A DNA stretch of 6,416 nt from Acetobacteraceae bacterium (GTDB lineage Bacteria; Pseudomonadota; Alphaproteobacteria; Acetobacterales; Acetobacteraceae), in assembly GCA_947476855.1 (NCBI GenBank), contig CANJSR010000296.1:1-6416 (forward strand), read 5' to 3'. The notes under the pieces were generated by a model. The model was not told the origin of the DNA. It ran no database searches and saw only the letters and a list, made by a program, of their open reading frames with translations. This document shows positions 4,706 to 6,416 of the stretch, piece after piece. The stretch's first letter is position 1, and the number at the start of each line of letters is the position of its first letter. A program made the position numbers and the translations under genes.

Positions 4706-5908
4706 TCAGGACATATCCACCTTCCCCGTGTGCAGCTTCATCCGCATCGTGTCCGGCACGTCCTGCCCGACATCGGTGAAGGCCTTCCGCAATGCGCCCA
4801 TCGCCGGGCCGAAGATGCCGGCGCGGTTCTCGCTGGCCCAGTTTCGGCTCGCGGTCGGCATGTCGAGCGTGCCCTGGAAGCGCGGCATCACCCAGCGGGC
4901 GAACAGCTCATAGCTTTCCAGCGTGTGCCGCCGGTTCGCCCATTCATGGCTGCGGAACAGCACCGCCCCTGCACCACCGCCGGTGAAGCCCAGCAGCCGC
5001 TCGATCCCCGCAGCGATCGTGGCCGGAGAACCAACCAGCGTGGAGCCAGCGGCCAGCCCCTCGGCCAGCGGGTTTTCGCTCCGCATCGGCGGGCGGCCCA
5101 GGGTTTCGGAGAAATAGGACAGGGTCTCGATCCGCTCCCCGGCGCGGACCTGGTCCATCGCTTCCTCGTCGGTCTCGGCGCAGTGCATGTTCACAACCAG
5201 GCGCCAGTTGTCGCGGTTCAGGGTCTTGCCGTACTTGGCGCCCTCGGCTTCCGCCATGCCCCAGTATTCGGCGAGCTTCGCCGATCCGCCCGGCAGCCCG
5301 GCCCCCAGCGACAGCAGGCCCACCCCATGCTTGCCGGCGGCCAGCGCGCCGGACGGGGTCGTCGCACTCGCCACCGCGATCGGGAAGCCGCCCTTGGTGT
5401 AGGGGGCAAGGTGCAGCCGGGCTTCCTTGAGTTCGAACCAGTCGGTCTTGAGGGTGACGGGTTCCTTGCAGGCCAGCAGGGCCATGATCGCGCCGAGGGA
5501 TTCATCCATGCGGGTGCGCTGCGTCTCCGCCTCGATCCCCATCATGTAGGCGTCCGACACCAGCGCGCCCGGGCCGACGCCCAGCATCGCCCGCCCGCGG
5601 GTCATGTGGTCAAGCTGCACGAAGCGCTGCGCCACAATGAAGGGATGGTGATAGGGCAGGGACGTCACGCCCGAGCCCAGCATGATGCGCTTGGTGCGAT
5701 CCGCCGCGATGCCGATGACGACTTCCGGCGCGGCGATGATTTCCCAGCCGGCGGAGTGATGCTCACCGATCCAGGCCTCGTCATAGCCGAGGTGGTCGAG
5801 CGTCTCGATCAGTTCCAGGTCCCGGGCCAGCGCCAGGTTGGGATTGTCACCAACCCGATGGAACGGTGCGAGAAAGATTCCGAAACGCAGGCCTTCGTGC
5901 TGAGCCAT
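4706..5908 (-). CDS. LLM-class flavin monooxygenase, limonene monooxygenase-like
   Basis: A 400-residue luciferase-like TIM-barrel enzyme that should use reduced flavin, supplied by a separate reductase, and O2. The N-terminus reads L-R-F-G-I-F-L-A-P-F-H, followed by D-E-A-W-I-G-E-H-H-S-A-G-W-E (43-56), S-L-P-Y-H-H-P-F (83-90), T-R-G-R-A-M-L-G-V-G-P-G (103-114) and V-A-S-A-T-T-P-S-G (179-187). The E-H-H-S-A-G-W and S-D-A-Y-M-M-G-I stretches resemble the LimB-type limonene 1,2-monooxygenase group, but by eye this cannot fix the substrate. Length is normal. The ATG at 5908 has an excellent GGGAGGG five bases upstream; an ATG at 5950 would add 14 residues outside the family. It lies 81 bp downstream of the epoxide hydrolase gene on the same strand, which suggests sequential action on an alkene. 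The ribosome-binding site may be hidden in an RNA fold. No clear terminator follows. Confidence 0.9.
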   Translation of the reverse strand: MAQHEGLRFGIFLAPFHRVGDNPNLALARDLELIETLDHLGYDEAWIGEHHSAGWEIIAAPEVVIGIAADRTKRIMLGSGVTSLPYHHPFIVAQRFVQLDHMTRGRAMLGVGPGALVSDAYMMGIEAETQRTRMDESLGAIMALLACKEPVTLKTDWFELKEARLHLAPYTKGGFPIAVASATTPSGALAAGKHGVGLLSLGAGLPGGSAKLAEYWGMAEAEGAKYGKTLNRDNWRLVVNMHCAETDEEAMDQVRAGERIETLSYFSETLGRPPMRSENPLAEGLAAGSTLVGSPATIAAGIERLLGFTGGGAGAVLFRSHEWANRRHTLESYELFARWVMPRFQGTLDMPTASRNWASENRAGIFGPAMGALRKAFTDVGQDVPDTMRMKLHTGKVDMS

Positions 5909-5912
5909 GTGT

Positions 5913-5981
5913 ACCCTCCCGGCAGGCCCCGTGCCTGCGCCGGCGGCCACGATAGCCCGGGGCCGCCGTGAAGGGGAGGGT
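5913..5981 (-). other. Intercistronic RNA fold that could mask the monooxygenase RBS
   Basis: Read on the - strand between the epoxide hydrolase stop and the monooxygenase start, three perfect inverted repeats are nested. The outer helix pairs ACCCTCCC (5981-5974) with GGGAGGGT (5920-5913), which contains the ribosome-binding site. Inside it, CGGCGGCC (5968-5961) pairs with GGCCGCCG (5948-5941) around 12 bases, and GCAGGC (5938-5933) pairs with GCCTGC (5927-5922) around 5 bases. The result is a three-way junction of 8-, 8- and 6-bp stems. High GC makes chance stems common, so the role is inference. Confidence 0.4.
5914..5920 (-). promoter_or_regulatory. Ribosome-binding site of the monooxygenase gene
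   Basis: GGGAGGG on the - strand, five bases before the ATG at 5908. It decides this start over the upstream ATG at 5950. Confidence 0.75.
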
Positions 5982-5989
5982 CCTTTGCC

Positions 5990-6416
5990 TTATCGCACGA
6001 GCGCGAAGAACGCCCGGATTTCGTCGGTCAGGGCGGTGGGCTGTTCCATCGCCGCGAAGTGCCCGCCGCGCGGCATCTCGGTCCAGCGGCGGATATCGGT
6101 ATAGGTCCGGGCCGCCGCGGTGCGTGTCGGGCGGATGATTTCCTTCGGGAAGGCGGCATAGCCGGTGGGGACGGTGACGCCGCCCTCCGGCACCGGCCAG
6201 GGGCCGTGCATGCGCGCGTAATAGGGCCAGAACGACGAGCCGATCGCGCCGGTGAACCAGTAAAGCGCGATGTTGCCGAGCATCCGGTCACGGTCGATGG
6301 CGTTCTCGATCACGCCGTCGCAGTCGGACCAGGCGCGGAACTTCTCGGATATCCAGGCGGCGAGGCCGGCGGGTGAATCGGTCAGCCCATAGGCCAATGT
6401 CTGCGGCCTGGTGCCC
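5990..6416 (-). CDS. Epoxide hydrolase (alpha/beta-hydrolase), C-terminal part (partial)
   Basis: The last 141 codons of a gene whose 5' end is beyond the window; the frame is open to the right edge and ends at a TAA at 5990-5992. The visible order is T-R-P-Q-T-L-A-Y-G-L-T-D-S-P-A-G-L-A-A-W-I, then R-A-W-S-D-C-D-G, A-L-Y-W-F-T-G-A-I-G-S-S-F-W-P-Y-Y, P-T-G-Y-A-A-F-P-K-E-I, and R-W-T-E-M-P-R-G-G-H-F-A-A-M-E-Q-P. This is the C-terminal half of the EHN-type (microsomal-like) epoxide hydrolases, in which the His of G-G-H-F-A-A-M-E is the catalytic base that hydrolyses the ester intermediate. The nucleophilic Asp and the EHN N-terminal domain are not in view. An apparent start at the TTG near 6397 is internal, because the conserved family sequence continues upstream of it. 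The monooxygenase follows after 81 bp, probably in one operon. Confidence 0.9.
   Translation of the reverse strand, partial: GTRPQTLAYGLTDSPAGLAAWISEKFRAWSDCDGVIENAIDRDRMLGNIALYWFTGAIGSSFWPYYARMHGPWPVPEGGVTVPTGYAAFPKEIIRPTRTAAARTYTDIRRWTEMPRGGHFAAMEQPTALTDEIRAFFALVR

Noticed and set aside
4730..5971. 413-residue open frame on the + strand opposite the monooxygenase
   Set aside because: It is an antisense shadow of a well-supported enzyme gene with no recognisable family.

Overview
The window is GC-rich and densely coded, with strong third-position G/C bias. The gene content is a cupin, an ECHDC3-type crotonase, a CbpA/CbpM chaperone pair, a HigBA toxin-antitoxin pair, a LimB-like flavin monooxygenase and an EHN-type epoxide hydrolase. 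Together these suggest an environmental alphaproteobacterium, perhaps Rhodospirillales or a relative. The lineage is inferred from gene style; there is no rRNA or marker gene to fix it.

Left part (1-1818, + strand). The 3' end of a cupin gene is followed by about 275 bases without a credible gene, which hold a possible terminator hairpin, a 10-bp direct repeat and the leader of the next gene. Next comes a small secreted protein built almost entirely of 18 tandem six-residue units of the type N-G-L-x-M-x, encoded by an 18-bp tandem repeat. A perfect 13-bp hairpin separates it from a second exported protein that I recognise as an ADYC-domain protein, a poorly characterised family best known from myxobacteria. 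The two exported products look like a pair of unknown function and are the most novel part of the window.

Middle (1876-3912, + strand). A crotonase-superfamily enzyme without the two classical catalytic glutamates is followed by a DnaJ/CbpA-type J-protein. A MerR-like CbpM modulator overlaps the J-protein gene by four bases. J-protein and modulator form a clear functional unit: CbpM proteins bind CbpA and restrain its co-chaperone activity.

Right part (3919-6416, - strand). A higB-higA toxin-antitoxin operon converges on cbpM with a six-base gap. It has a good sigma70-type promoter whose -10 box lies at the centre of a perfect 23-bp palindrome, the likely autoregulatory operator. Upstream on the same strand is a LimB-like luciferase-family monooxygenase, preceded by the 3' end of an alpha/beta-hydrolase epoxide hydrolase that runs out of the window. 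An epoxide-forming monooxygenase next to an epoxide-opening enzyme suggests a short catabolic or detoxification route for an alkene or terpene-like compound. The spacer between these two genes can fold into a three-branched RNA structure that would bury the monooxygenase ribosome-binding site.
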